A stretch of DNA of 64,000 nucleotides from the NCBI GenBank assembly GCA_027622715.1, contig JAQBYN010000009.1, positions 1 through 64,000 on the forward strand, in the 5' to 3' direction. The stretch's first letter is position 1, and each line of letters begins with the position of its first letter. Made by a program: the position numbers and the translations under genes. This DNA comes from Pseudomonadota bacterium (lineage in GTDB: Bacteria; Pseudomonadota; Alphaproteobacteria; SHVP01). Positions 27,411-37,378 of this stretch are shown piece by piece. Under the pieces are notes generated by a model. The model saw only the letters and a list, made by a program, of their open reading frames with translations, did no database searches and was not told the origin of the DNA.

Positions 27411-28583
27411 TTAAGCGGCCGAAACTTCGACGGTCGCGCGAAGCTCGCGGGCCATGGCAGCGATCCGAGCACCAACAAAATCAACCTCTTCGCGGGTTGT
27501 TTGGCGGCCCAAACCGAGGCGGATCGATCCGGCGGCGCTGACCGTGTCGAGCCCCAACGCACCGAGCACGTAGGAGGGTTCGACCGACGCAGACGTGCAT
27601 GCCGATCCGGTCGACGCGGCAATGTCGTCGGCGAGTGCTACGAGGAGCGCCTCGGCGTCGATCCCAGGGAAGGCGACATTGAGGTTGCCCGGCCAGCGGC
27701 GAACCGGATCGCCGTTCAGATGGGCACCGGGCACGGCCAACACCAGGCTCTTCAGCCGTTCAGCGAAACCGGCCAGGCGGTCGCGTTCATCGTCCATGAC
27801 GCCGCTGGCGATCGTGCAGGCAGCGCCAAAGCCAACGCACAGGAAAGCCGGCAGTGTGCCCGAGCGCAGGCCCCGCTCCTGCCCGCCGCCCGACATCAGC
27901 GGTTCGAGCCGGACCCGCGGGCGGCGGCGTACGTAGAGCGCGCCAATTCCTTTGGGCCCGTACATCTTGTGCGACGAGAGGCTCATCAAATCGATGGCCA
28001 TCGCGTCGACGTCCAACGGAATCTTGCCGGCCGCCTGGGCGCAATCGGTGTGAAACAGAACACCGCGCGCGCGGCACAAGCCGCCGATCTCGGCCAGGGG
28101 TTGAATGACGCCGATCTCATTGTTCACGCCCATGACCGAGACCAGCACGGTATCATCGGTGAGCGCAGCGCTGAGCGTTTCGAGATCGAGCAAGCCCGAC
28201 GGCTGTACCGGCAAGACAGTGACGGTGAACCCTTCGCGTTCGAGGGCATACGCCGATTCAAGGACGCACTTATGTTCGGTCGCGACGGTCACGATATGGC
28301 GCCGCCGGTTGCCGGTGAACCGTGCCGCGCCCTTGATCGCCAGGTTGTTGGATTCGGTGGCGCCGGACGTGAAGATAATCTCACGCGGATCGGCACCGAG
28401 GAGCGCGGCAATCTCGGCGCGCGCGCTTTCCACCGCGGTTTCGGCATCGCGCCCATAGGCATGCTGCACCGAATGTGGGTTGCCGAAGCGGTCTTCGAGA
28501 AACGGACGCATTGCATCGTAGGCGCCCGGATCAAGGGGCGTGGTCGCTTGATAGTCGCAATAAACCGGCCGGTGCAGCGTCAT
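27411..28583 (-). CDS. iscS: Cysteine desulfurase, IscS-like
   Basis: YCDYQATTPLDP, ATEHKCVLES, SLSSHKMYGPKGIGALYVR, GSACTSASVEPSYVLGALG. Confidence 0.92.
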   Translation of the reverse strand: MTLHRPVYCDYQATTPLDPGAYDAMRPFLEDRFGNPHSVQHAYGRDAETAVESARAEIAALLGADPREIIFTSGATESNNLAIKGAARFTGNRRRHIVTVATEHKCVLESAYALEREGFTVTVLPVQPSGLLDLETLSAALTDDTVLVSVMGVNNEIGVIQPLAEIGGLCRARGVLFHTDCAQAAGKIPLDVDAMAIDLMSLSSHKMYGPKGIGALYVRRRPRVRLEPLMSGGGQERGLRSGTLPAFLCVGFGAACTIASGVMDDERDRLAGFAERLKSLVLAVPGAHLNGDPVRRWPGNLNVAFPGIDAEALLVALADDIAASTGSACTSASVEPSYVLGALGLDTVSAAGSIRLGLGRQTTREEVDFVGARIAAMARELRATVEVSAA

Positions 28584-29710
28584 GACGCGCGCCGGGTGGT
28601 GGCGGCGCCGTGCTTGCGCTGGTAGAGCGCACTCCAGGCCGAAATGAAGCGCGCGACATCGGCTTCGGTCGTGGTCCGACCGAGGCTTACCCGAATCGCG
28701 GTGGCGGCTAAATCCGGTGCCACGCCCATGGCGGCCAAAACGTGTGACGGCCCAACCTTGCCCGACGAGCACGCGGCCCCCGCACTGACGGCGATCCCGT
28801 CGAGGTCCAACGCCATGATCTGGGTTTCGCTGGAAATCCCCGGCATTGTCAAACAGCTGGTGTTGGGCAGGCGCGGCGCGCCCGCCCCCATTACCTCGGC
28901 ACCGCACTCGGTGCAGGCCGCTTCGAGGCGATCGCGCAAGCCGGCGATGCGGGATGCGTCTGCTGCCGCGTCGCTCGAGCCCGCCGCGGCCGCACCGAAC
29001 CCGGCGATGCCCGGTACATTTTGGGTGCCGGCGCGGCGGTAACCTTCTTGCCCGCCGCCAACTTGGGATGGCGATAAGACGACACCGGTCCGCACGACAA
29101 GCGCCCCGACCCCCATCGGTCCGCCGAATTTGTGCGCCGACAATGTGAGCAGGTCGACACCGAGTGCCGCGATATCCACCGATATTTTGCCGGGGCCCTG
29201 AACGGCATCGCAGTGGACCATCGCGCCGGCGGCGTGGGCCATCGCCGCGGCCTCTCTGACCGGCTGCACGACGCCTGTTTCGTTGTTGGCGAGCATTAGA
29301 GAGAGCAACGCCCCCTCATTGGTATTTAAGACGTGCTGGAGGGCGCCGAGATCGATCACCCCGGCGGCATCGACCGGCACGGTCGTGGCGCCACGCGGCG
29401 TGCGCTGGGCGGCGGCAAGGACCGAATCGTGTTCGACCGCCGACACGATGATGTGGCGATCGATTCCCCATAGCACACAATTATTGGCTTCGGTGCCGCC
29501 GCTGGTGAAGACAATTTCAGCGGGCTGCGCGCCGACCATTGCGGCGACTTGCTCGCGCGCACGCTCGATCACTTGTCGGGCGGCAGCGCCAGGGCGATGC
29601 ACCGAGGACGGGTTGCCCAATAGATCCAAGGCCTCGGTCACGGCGGCGCGAGCCGCAGCGCTGACGGGTGTTGTTGCGTTGTGATCGAGATAGATACGGG
29701 ACGCCGTCAT
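28580..29710 (-). CDS. Cysteine desulfurase, NifS-like (upstream tandem copy)
   Basis: IYLDHNATTPVS, SAVEHDSVL, LSAHKFGGPMGVGALVVR, GAACSSGKVGPSHVLAAMG; 4-nt ATGA overlap with iscS. Confidence 0.92.
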   Translation of the reverse strand: MTASRIYLDHNATTPVSAAARAAVTEALDLLGNPSSVHRPGAAARQVIERAREQVAAMVGAQPAEIVFTSGGTEANNCVLWGIDRHIIVSAVEHDSVLAAAQRTPRGATTVPVDAAGVIDLGALQHVLNTNEGALLSLMLANNETGVVQPVREAAAMAHAAGAMVHCDAVQGPGKISVDIAALGVDLLTLSAHKFGGPMGVGALVVRTGVVLSPSQVGGGQEGYRRAGTQNVPGIAGFGAAAAGSSDAAADASRIAGLRDRLEAACTECGAEVMGAGAPRLPNTSCLTMPGISSETQIMALDLDGIAVSAGAACSSGKVGPSHVLAAMGVAPDLAATAIRVSLGRTTTEADVARFISAWSALYQRKHGAATTRRAS

Positions 29711-29726
29711 AGGCGAAGTGCGCCGG

Positions 29727-30209
29727 CTAGAGCGCGACGGAATCCGGCCGCGCGCCTTCGAGCGGGCCGGCAGTCGTGCGGCTACGTGCAGCACCGAGGA
29801 CGCGGCGGTCCAGGACGTCTTGGATCGTGACCGAGCTGAGGAACATGTAGATGTGGTTACCCAGTTCTTCCCACAGGTCGTGGGTGAGGCAACGGCTGCT
29901 GTCTTGCGCGCAGCCGACGGGTGAGCCCGGGGTGCACCGTGTTGCGCGCAGATTCTCATCGACCGCCAAAACGACATCGGCGATCCGCGTATGGGCGGTG
30001 CCGCGTTGCAGCAGATAGCCGCCGCCTGGGCCGCGCACGCTCTTGACCAGGTTGTTGCGGCGCAACCGCCCGAATAGTTGTTCGAGATAGGAAAGCGAGA
30101 TGTTCTGGCGTTCGGCAATATCGGCCAACGACACCGGTTGTCCGTTGCTATGGCCGGCAAGATCGACCAGGGCCATGACGGCGTAACGGCCTTTGGTCCC
30201 GAGTTTCAT
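29727..30209 (-). CDS. iscR: Rrf2 family transcriptional regulator, IscR-like
   Basis: [18 protein letters not shown]; Cys triad [26 protein letters not shown]. Confidence 0.9.
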   Translation of the reverse strand: MKLGTKGRYAVMALVDLAGHSNGQPVSLADIAERQNISLSYLEQLFGRLRRNNLVKSVRGPGGGYLLQRGTAHTRIADVVLAVDENLRATRCTPGSPVGCAQDSSRCLTHDLWEELGNHIYMFLSSVTIQDVLDRRVLGAARSRTTAGPLEGARPDSVAL

Positions 30210-30952
30210 TCGTCGGGCTCGTCAGTTCTGGTGCCGCCGCCTGAGGCCCGCGCCTCGGACCACGGCGTCGCCAATGGACTATTAGTGCCGGCTTGCTTCT
30301 CCAACTCAGCGAGCCGCGTCTTAAGAAGCTGGATCTGCTCAAGCATGCCGGCAACGGCATGGCCGGCAGGGTCGGCGTCACGCGCCGTACCGTAGGCCAC
30401 AAACGCCGAGGGACGTGATGCGGCGCGGTCCGCGACCGGTTTGGCCGGGATGCCGACGACCGTCGTATTGGCGGCGACGTCTTTGACAACGACCGCATTC
30501 GAGCCGACGCGCACACAATCGCCCAGGCTGATCGGGCCCAGGACTTTGGCGCCGGCGCCGACGATCACGTCGTTGCCGAGCGTCGGGTGGCGCTTGCCCG
30601 CCTCGAGCGCGGTGCCGCCCAGGGTCACGCCCTGATAGAGGGTGACATTGGTCCCGATCTCGGTGGTTTCGCCGATGACGACGCCAAAGCCGTGGTCGAT
30701 GAAGAAGCCGGCGCCGATCTGTGCCGCAGGATGAATCTCGATCCCGGTCAAAAAGCGGCTGAACACCGAGACGAGGCGCGCCACGAATTTGAGCCGAAGC
30801 CGCCATAATCCATGGGCAATACGGTGGTAGACCACGGCATGGAACCCGGGATACAGAAAAATAACTTCAAACCGGGAGCGCGCTGCGGGGTCACGGTCCA
30901 CGACAGCGCGCAAGTCGCGGCCTAATGTCTTGAACGTGGATGATTGGCTCAT
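30206..30952 (-). CDS. cysE: Serine O-acetyltransferase
   Basis: [56 protein letters not shown]. Confidence 0.95.
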   Translation of the reverse strand: MSQSSTFKTLGRDLRAVVDRDPAARSRFEVIFLYPGFHAVVYHRIAHGLWRLRLKFVARLVSVFSRFLTGIEIHPAAQIGAGFFIDHGFGVVIGETTEIGTNVTLYQGVTLGGTALEAGKRHPTLGNDVIVGAGAKVLGPISLGDCVRVGSNAVVVKDVAANTTVVGIPAKPVADRAASRPSAFVAYGTARDADPAGHAVAGMLEQIQLLKTRLAELEKQAGTNSPLATPWSEARASGGGTRTDEPDE

Positions 30953-31106
30953 GCTATAGTCCCGCGCCTGCGCGCTGTACCCGAACACCGAGTGCTGGGC
31001 ATATAGGTTACCCGACCTAGAGAATCAAGTTTTAGGGTATCAAGTTAAGCCACCCGTTGCCAATTAGGCGACTGATTTTGTCGGGTATTCACCGACCTGG
31101 AGCGTC

Positions 31107-31772
31107 ATGCCGGAAGTCAATTTCAACGGTCCTGAGGGCCGCCTAGAAGGCCGCTATCTCGAAGGGAAGACCAAGAACGCGCCGATCGCGCTCATTCTTC
31201 ATCCCCATCCGCAACACGGCGGGACGATGAACAACAAGGTCGTGTACACGCTTTACCACGCCTTCGCCGACCGCGGATTTGCCGTCCTGCGCTTCAATTT
31301 TCGCGGGGTCGGGCGGAGCCAAGGCGAATTCGACCACGGTACGGGCGAATTGTCCGATGCGGCCTCGGCCCTGGATTGGTTGCAAACGTTCAATGCCAAC
31401 GCCCGGACGTGCTGGGTGGCGGGCTTTTCGTTTGGCGCCTGGATCGGCATGCAACTGTTGATGCGGCGCCCGGAAATCGACGGATTTATTGCGGTGTCAC
31501 CGCCATCAAGTTTGTTCGACTTTTCGTTTCTCGCGCCGTGCCCGGCGTCGGGAATCATCATCCACGGCGGCGACGATCAGCACGTGCCGGTCGAGGATGC
31601 GCAAAAACTCGCCGAAAAGCTGCAGTCGCAGAAGAACATCACGGTGGATTACAACGTGGTCACCGGTGCCGATCACTTTTTCACCGACCGGATCGAGCAA
31701 CTCAATAAAGTCGTCAATACGTATCTGGACGCGTCCCTGGTGACCGAGACCGCGCCAGCGGCCGAGGCCTAA
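31107..31772 (+). CDS. Alpha/beta hydrolase
   Basis: LILHPHPQHGGTMNNKVV, RFNFRGVGRSQGEFDHG, AGFSFGAWIGMQL. Confidence 0.9.
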   Translation: MPEVNFNGPEGRLEGRYLEGKTKNAPIALILHPHPQHGGTMNNKVVYTLYHAFADRGFAVLRFNFRGVGRSQGEFDHGTGELSDAASALDWLQTFNANARTCWVAGFSFGAWIGMQLLMRRPEIDGFIAVSPPSSLFDFSFLAPCPASGIIIHGGDDQHVPVEDAQKLAEKLQSQKNITVDYNVVTGADHFFTDRIEQLNKVVNTYLDASLVTETAPAAEA

Positions 31773-31796
31773 GCCGCTCTTACCGGGGGTGGCTGC

Positions 31797-32879
31797 TCAA
31801 GCCGGGCGGACCAAGCGGCCGCCGGTTAGTGGCTCAGGGACTCCCGTGGTGGTTGGCAGGCTGAGCGGCAGACCGCGCAGGGTACGAACCGCCAAATAGC
31901 CGAATGCTTGCGCTTCGAGCGCGTCACCTTGCCAGCCGACTTGTTCGACCGGAGCGACCGGCGCGGCCAATCCGGCGGCCAGCAAGCGCATCATATAGGC
32001 GTTGTGCCGGCCGCCACCCGTGACCAGCCACCGTATCGCCGGCGCCGGGAAATGTTCGCGCGCCGCCATTGCCCCGGCGACCGTCAGCGCGGTCAGCGTC
32101 GCGGCGCCGTCCTCGAAGTTCAGTTCGCTTAATGACCCGATACCGAAATCCTGGCGGTCCAGTGACTTCGGCGGCGACTGCTTGAAATATGGGGCGTCGA
32201 AAAGATTCGTCAGGATGAACGGTTCGGCGAGCCCAGCCGCGGCGAACGCGCCGCTGTCGTCGAAGGCGCCGCGATCATGCCGGGCAACCCAGTCGTCAAT
32301 CAGCGCATTGCCGGGGCCGGTATCGAAGGCAATCGTCGTGTTGGGCCCGATCCAGGTCACGTTGGCCACCCCCCCGATGTTGAGGACCGCAACCGGGCCT
32401 TCCAGATCGGCCGCGAGGGCGCGGTGATAAAGCGGTGCGAGTGGCGCGCCCTGCCCGCCTGCGGCAACGTCGGCCTGGCGAAAGTCAGCGACAACATTGC
32501 GCCCCAATGCCGCCGCTAGCGCCGCCGCGTCGCCCAGTTGCCAGGTGAACCGGCGCTCCGGCCGATGGGTTATGGTATGACCATGAAACCCAATAACATC
32601 TATGTTTGAGTTAGTTATACTATTTTCTTTAAGTAAAATATCGACCGCGTCGGCGTGGTGCGCGGTGACCGCTGCTTCGACGCTGCGACTCTCGTCGTCG
32701 GCTTGTTCGGCGCCCAACAGCCCGTGCAGCGCGGCGCGCAGCCCCGCTGGATAGGGGGTCGAGAGCCATGGACCGGGCTCGACCATTGCCTCGCCGTCGG
32801 TTCGGATAAGGGCCGCGTCGACGCCGTCCATGGACGTCCCGCTCATCAGACCGATTGCCGTATAAATGCGCGTGGCCAT
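31797..32879 (-). CDS. anmK: Anhydro-N-acetylmuramic acid kinase
   Basis: GLMSGTSMDGVDAALIRTDG, VIGFHGHTITHRPE, NIGGVANVTWI, FDTGPGNALIDDW. Confidence 0.95.
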   Translation of the reverse strand: MATRIYTAIGLMSGTSMDGVDAALIRTDGEAMVEPGPWLSTPYPAGLRAALHGLLGAEQADDESRSVEAAVTAHHADAVDILLKENSITNSNIDVIGFHGHTITHRPERRFTWQLGDAAALAAALGRNVVADFRQADVAAGGQGAPLAPLYHRALAADLEGPVAVLNIGGVANVTWIGPNTTIAFDTGPGNALIDDWVARHDRGAFDDSGAFAAAGLAEPFILTNLFDAPYFKQSPPKSLDRQDFGIGSLSELNFEDGAATLTALTVAGAMAAREHFPAPAIRWLVTGGGRHNAYMMRLLAAGLAAPVAPVEQVGWQGDALEAQAFGYLAVRTLRGLPLSLPTTTGVPEPLTGGRLVRPA

Positions 32880-32958
32880 CGAATCCCGCGTAACGTTGTG
32901 AGCCAGAAGACGAACATGCTACACAGCGGCCCCATCCGCCAGCCCAAGCGATCCGCCA

Positions 32959-34212
32959 ATGCCGACGGCTAAATCAGATTTTCTGCGCGCCATGATCCGG
33001 CGTGGCGACTTTCACGACGCGACCGACTTCGCCGCGCTGGACGAGGCGGCGGTCAGCGGCAGCGTTGTCGGCTACATCGGGTTCGACGCGACGGCGCCCA
33101 GCTTGCACGTCGGCAACCTGATGCAAATCCTCAAATTGCGGATCATGCAGCGCAACGGCCAAAAGCCGATCGCGCTCGTTGGCGGCGGGACCACCAAGAT
33201 CGGCGATCCCTCGGGCAAGGACGAAATGCGTCAGATCCGTGGCGCCGATGAAATCGACGCCAACGTCGAGCGTATCAAAGGATTGCTAAGCCGGTTCCTA
33301 ACCTTTGGTGACGGGCCAACGGACGCCATTCTCGTCAACAACGCCGACTGGCTGGAACGCCTCGAATACATCCCGTTCCTGCGCGAGATCGGCAGTCACT
33401 TCACGATCAACCGCATGCTGACCTTCGAATCGGTGAAGGCGCGCTTGGAGCGCGAGAGCCCGCTGTCGTTCATCGAATTCAACTACATGATCCTTCAGGC
33501 ATACGATTATCTTGAGTTAAATCGCCGCTTCGGCTGCCTGCTGCAAATGGGCGGCTCCGACCAATGGGGCAATATCCTGAACGGGGTTGAGCTGTGCCGC
33601 CGGGTCGACGGCAAAACCGTGTTCGGCATGACGTCCGATCTGCTGACGACCGCGTCGGGCGCGAAGATGGGTAAGACCGCACAGGGGGCGGTCTGGCTGT
33701 CCGAGGATATGCTGTCGCCCTACGACTATTGGCAATTCTGGCGTAACACCGAGGACGCCGATGTGGGCCGTTTCTTACGCCTTTTTACCGACCTCGCGGA
33801 CGACGAGATTATCCGGTTGGAGGCCCTCGACGGTGCCGAAATCAACGACGCCAAAAAGATCCTGGCGACGGAAGCGACGGCAATGTGCCATGGCCGTGTA
33901 GCAGCCGACGCTGCCGCGGAAACCGCGATGAAGACCTTCGAACAAGGGCGTACCGGTGCGGCTTTGCCGACGATCGAGGTGCCGCGCGCGGAACTCGAAG
34001 CCGGCATTCCGGCGTTCGACCTACTGCGGCGCAGCGGGCTGGCGAGCTCGGGCGGCGAGGCGCGGCGATTGATCAAGGGTGGCGGCGCGCGGGTCAATGA
34101 CACGGTGATCGTCGAGGACGTTCAGGCCATTACGCTGGCCGATGTCGGTAGTGACGGCACGATCAAGCTGTCGGCCGGTAAGAAGCGGCACGCGCTGATT
34201 CGCGCGGCCTGA
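32959..34212 (+). CDS. tyrS: Tyrosyl-tRNA synthetase
   Basis: [41 protein letters not shown]-terminal S4-like domain. Confidence 0.96.
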   Translation: MPTAKSDFLRAMIRRGDFHDATDFAALDEAAVSGSVVGYIGFDATAPSLHVGNLMQILKLRIMQRNGQKPIALVGGGTTKIGDPSGKDEMRQIRGADEIDANVERIKGLLSRFLTFGDGPTDAILVNNADWLERLEYIPFLREIGSHFTINRMLTFESVKARLERESPLSFIEFNYMILQAYDYLELNRRFGCLLQMGGSDQWGNILNGVELCRRVDGKTVFGMTSDLLTTASGAKMGKTAQGAVWLSEDMLSPYDYWQFWRNTEDADVGRFLRLFTDLADDEIIRLEALDGAEINDAKKILATEATAMCHGRVAADAAAETAMKTFEQGRTGAALPTIEVPRAELEAGIPAFDLLRRSGLASSGGEARRLIKGGGARVNDTVIVEDVQAITLADVGSDGTIKLSAGKKRHALIRAA

Positions 34213-37200
34213 CTACCCCGGCTGGTCGGCCAAGAACGGACGATCGGGGTCGGCAGGATCGGGACGCCCATCGCCGGTAAAGATCGCAAAGAAATTCCGC
34301 AAGAACCCTGGGGCCAGCGCGGTCAGCGGATTGACCGTGATGACCGGCCGATCGATCGGCCCCCTGATGCCATAGGTTAGCGCGAAGAGGCCCTGCCCCT
34401 CACCCCCAACCAACAAAGAGCCGATCAAAGGGATTTCTCCGAGGACGGAATTGATCGTATAGGCCGGAATCAGGGTGCCAAACATCGAGATGTCATCGGC
34501 ATCGCTGTTGATTTCCCCATCTAGCGTAATGCCGAGCGACGGGCCGAACGCCCGCGCGTCGATCACCTCAAGCAAGCCGTCGTGAAACCGGAAGGGCACG
34601 TCGGCCCGGGCAAAACGCAGGCCATCGCCATTCAAGACTTCGAGCAGCCCGGTCAGCGAGGCCAGGGTCAACACCCGCGCGAAAGAGCTCGAACTTTTGA
34701 CATGAAGGTCGGTGATTTCCATTCGGCCGTCGATGACCGGCCCTGTGTCGGTTTCACGCAATGACGCCGAGACCAGCAGGGCGCCCCCTTGGGCATCGTC
34801 GAACAGCCCGGTCGTGCGGGCGAGCGCGCCAGCGTTGGCTCCGGCAATGGTTAGACGGCGCGGGCCCTCCGGCGTCGTGACGAGGGTCGCCGATAGCGGC
34901 GCTTGGTTGTTAATCGATCCGGCGGCACGCAGCGATTCGAGCTGGTCCACGAAATTGAATTCGCTTGTCACGTTATGGAGCGATCGGCGTTCGCTAAGAA
35001 TCATGACGTTTGTGGTGATCGATACGTTGAGTGGCGGCACGTCGCCCGTCGTTTGGTCGAAGAAGGCGTCGAGGAACGGCCCCGCGTCGATCTGCGGCCC
35101 GTTGATCGCGACGATAAAGCCATTGGGCGCGCGCGGTCTGATCGACGCCGCAACCTCCGTTCGCCCGAACGCAAGACGGCTCAAATCGATCCGCCGCAGC
35201 GCACGCTCGGGGCCAAGTTCGACGACCCCGGTCGCGGTCAACGCGTCCGAATTGAATGCGGCGCGCTCGATCCGGGTGCCACCGTTTTCAAGCGGGCGGA
35301 CCAGGAACGACGCGGTTGCCGCTTGCGTCGGCAATTTGGCCACGCGCAGGACACCGGCATCGACCAATGCCGATGTGAGGTCGATCTTAAAGCCAGCCTC
35401 CAACAGGGTGCGCCCTGCCGAGCGGATATCGACCTCCGCACCGATCTCGCCGACAATGTAATCACCTGTGGGAAAACCGAGGGCGTTGCGGGCTGCGTCG
35501 TCGAGCCGACCACTTATTTGCAGTGCCGTCGTGGCGTTGTCCTCAGGCTGAAACGTTTCGCGCCAAACGACGCCGAGCGGCACGTTGTTCAGCGCAATGG
35601 TGCCGTCGGCCTGCATCCCGGCTTTTGTGACATCAAGGGTGAGGTTGCCTTGCGTCAGATCCAAATCCCCGAACGCCTTATCGATTGCCGCATCGCGTAT
35701 GTTGGAGGCGGCGGCGAACCGGACGTCGGCAAGTGTGATGCCGCGTCTCATGGGGAAACTCAAGCGCACCCGCGTGGCCGACACGCCGCGCACTCTATCA
35801 GGCGTCATACCAAACCGTTGCGTCAGCTTGAGCGGCTCGGCGTCGATAATGCGCAGCACCTCGGGGTTCTCACCGCTGGCGACGAATTCAAGGCTGGCGT
35901 CCCAAATCCTGGGCGCGGCCTCGACCAACTTGATCGAACCTTCTTGCAGCAAGAGCGTGCCAAGGCGTCCGGCGCTGAGTTCCAGATCGACGTTGTCGCC
36001 GGTCAAGCGCAGCGCCCCCTCGCCGCCGGTAATCGGCGGCAAACTACCGAAAAAACTCGCCGTAACACCGCTCACCGAGAGGCGCGCCTCGACCGCGTCG
36101 TCGGGCAGCGCACCGCCTGATAGCTGTTCGGGGCCGACGTTTAGACGGACCGTCCCTTCGGTGACGACGCCTTCTTTGATGTTTTCGGTGAACCATTTGT
36201 GTACCGGCGGCGCGAACGAGGTCGGCCAATACTCCTCAATATCAGACGGCGTGAAGCCAGCGACACGACCCGCCATGATCACTTTTGGGCCGCCTTCTTC
36301 GGCGACGATCCGACCTTGCAGGATCGCTGTGGCAGACTCCCTTTCGAGAACTAATTCGTCGAAGACCAAAGCTTTGTCCGCGACGACGACCGCGCCGCGC
36401 GCCGTCAGCCTGCCGACCCTTGAGGGCGTGTCGAATACCGGCGCCAGGTCGAGCGCGCCTCCGCCGGCGGTGATATCAAAATTTATCGAGTCAAATCGGC
36501 CGCGCTCGCTCACCTCAAAGTTGATCCGGCCCGTGACCGGAAGTTGAAGGCGGTCGAGCCCGGCCAATAGCGGGTCCTTGGCGGCGAGGCGTTGGGGGTC
36601 GAGATCTTTGAAGTCGAGCGCGACTTTGGTGGCGCGTCCCACGTAGTCGAATGAGGCGGTGGCCACGAAGTGGGTGAGCTGTCCCTCTAGGTCGAGGTCA
36701 AAGATCAGATCGCCCGAAAGACCCACCGTGTCCCGATTGAGAATCAAGTCGGCCGCCGGCATGTCCCAGGTCACCCCGCTCGCCATGTCCTCAAAGGTAA
36801 CGGCAGCACTCAGAATGCTGACCCGACGGAGCGCCGACCCGGGCCGCCGCGGGTCGGGCGCGAGGGTGAGATCGCGTAGAAAAGCCAGCAACGATGCGCT
36901 GCCGCCCCGGCCTCGACCGACACCGATTTCGATCACGCCGTCGGCCGATCGGCGCAAGTTGATGTTGGCGCCGACGACATCGACGGTCGTCGGCACAAAG
37001 TCTCCGGCGAAAAGACGGCCACTGTCGAGACCGACAGCAAGTTCAGGCACCCGCGCGACCGTTTGGCCTGATTCGTCCTGCAACGCTAATCCGAGCACGA
37101 CGATATCGAGGCCACGATCAAAGCCGCGCCAGGCGAGAACGGTGTCAGCGAGGGCAATGTCCACGTCCGCGCCGCCAAAATTCAGCGACTCCTTGATGTA

Positions 37201-37326
37201 GGGAGACAGGAAGCCGACCGAGATCGGACCCTCCGACAGGCGCCACGCAGCGGCCGCGACGACGATCACGCTACCGGCGAACAACGCCGCCATGAGGCGG
37301 AGCGCGATTTTACTTGCGAGCAACAT
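34213..37326 (-). CDS. Large AsmA-like / YhdP-related envelope protein (1037 aa)
   Basis: N-terminal TM; C-terminal GDGLRFARADVPFRFHDGLLEVIDARAFGPSLGITLDGEINSDADDISMFGTLIPAYTINSVLGEIPLIG. Confidence 0.82.
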   Translation of the reverse strand: MLLASKIALRLMAALFAGSVIVVAAAAWRLSEGPISVGFLSPYIKESLNFGGADVDIALADTVLAWRGFDRGLDIVVLGLALQDESGQTVARVPELAVGLDSGRLFAGDFVPTTVDVVGANINLRRSADGVIEIGVGRGRGGSASLLAFLRDLTLAPDPRRPGSALRRVSILSAAVTFEDMASGVTWDMPAADLILNRDTVGLSGDLIFDLDLEGQLTHFVATASFDYVGRATKVALDFKDLDPQRLAAKDPLLAGLDRLQLPVTGRINFEVSERGRFDSINFDITAGGGALDLAPVFDTPSRVGRLTARGAVVVADKALVFDELVLERESATAILQGRIVAEEGGPKVIMAGRVAGFTPSDIEEYWPTSFAPPVHKWFTENIKEGVVTEGTVRLNVGPEQLSGGALPDDAVEARLSVSGVTASFFGSLPPITGGEGALRLTGDNVDLELSAGRLGTLLLQEGSIKLVEAAPRIWDASLEFVASGENPEVLRIIDAEPLKLTQRFGMTPDRVRGVSATRVRLSFPMRRGITLADVRFAAASNIRDAAIDKAFGDLDLTQGNLTLDVTKAGMQADGTIALNNVPLGVVWRETFQPEDNATTALQISGRLDDAARNALGFPTGDYIVGEIGAEVDIRSAGRTLLEAGFKIDLTSALVDAGVLRVAKLPTQAATASFLVRPLENGGTRIERAAFNSDALTATGVVELGPERALRRIDLSRLAFGRTEVAASIRPRAPNGFIVAINGPQIDAGPFLDAFFDQTTGDVPPLNVSITTNVMILSERRSLHNVTSEFNFVDQLESLRAAGSINNQAPLSATLVTTPEGPRRLTIAGANAGALARTTGLFDDAQGGALLVSASLRETDTGPVIDGRMEITDLHVKSSSSFARVLTLASLTGLLEVLNGDGLRFARADVPFRFHDGLLEVIDARAFGPSLGITLDGEINSDADDISMFGTLIPAYTINSVLGEIPLIGSLLVGGEGQGLFALTYGIRGPIDRPVITVNPLTALAPGFLRNFFAIFTGDGRPDPADPDRPFLADQPG

Positions 37327-37378
37327 TCAGCTTTGCTTCATCCGCACTATTGGCCACCGCAGCCCGAGACCGCCCGCT

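Noticed and set aside
27318-28625. 435-aa plus-strand ORF
   Set aside because: Antisense to iscS and ferredoxin genes; Arg/Ala-rich shadow translation.
34903-36547. Long plus-strand ORFs (405 and 320 aa) opposite the AsmA-like gene
   Set aside because: Shadow ORFs of a GC-rich gene; no recognisable motifs and antisense to a well-supported CDS.
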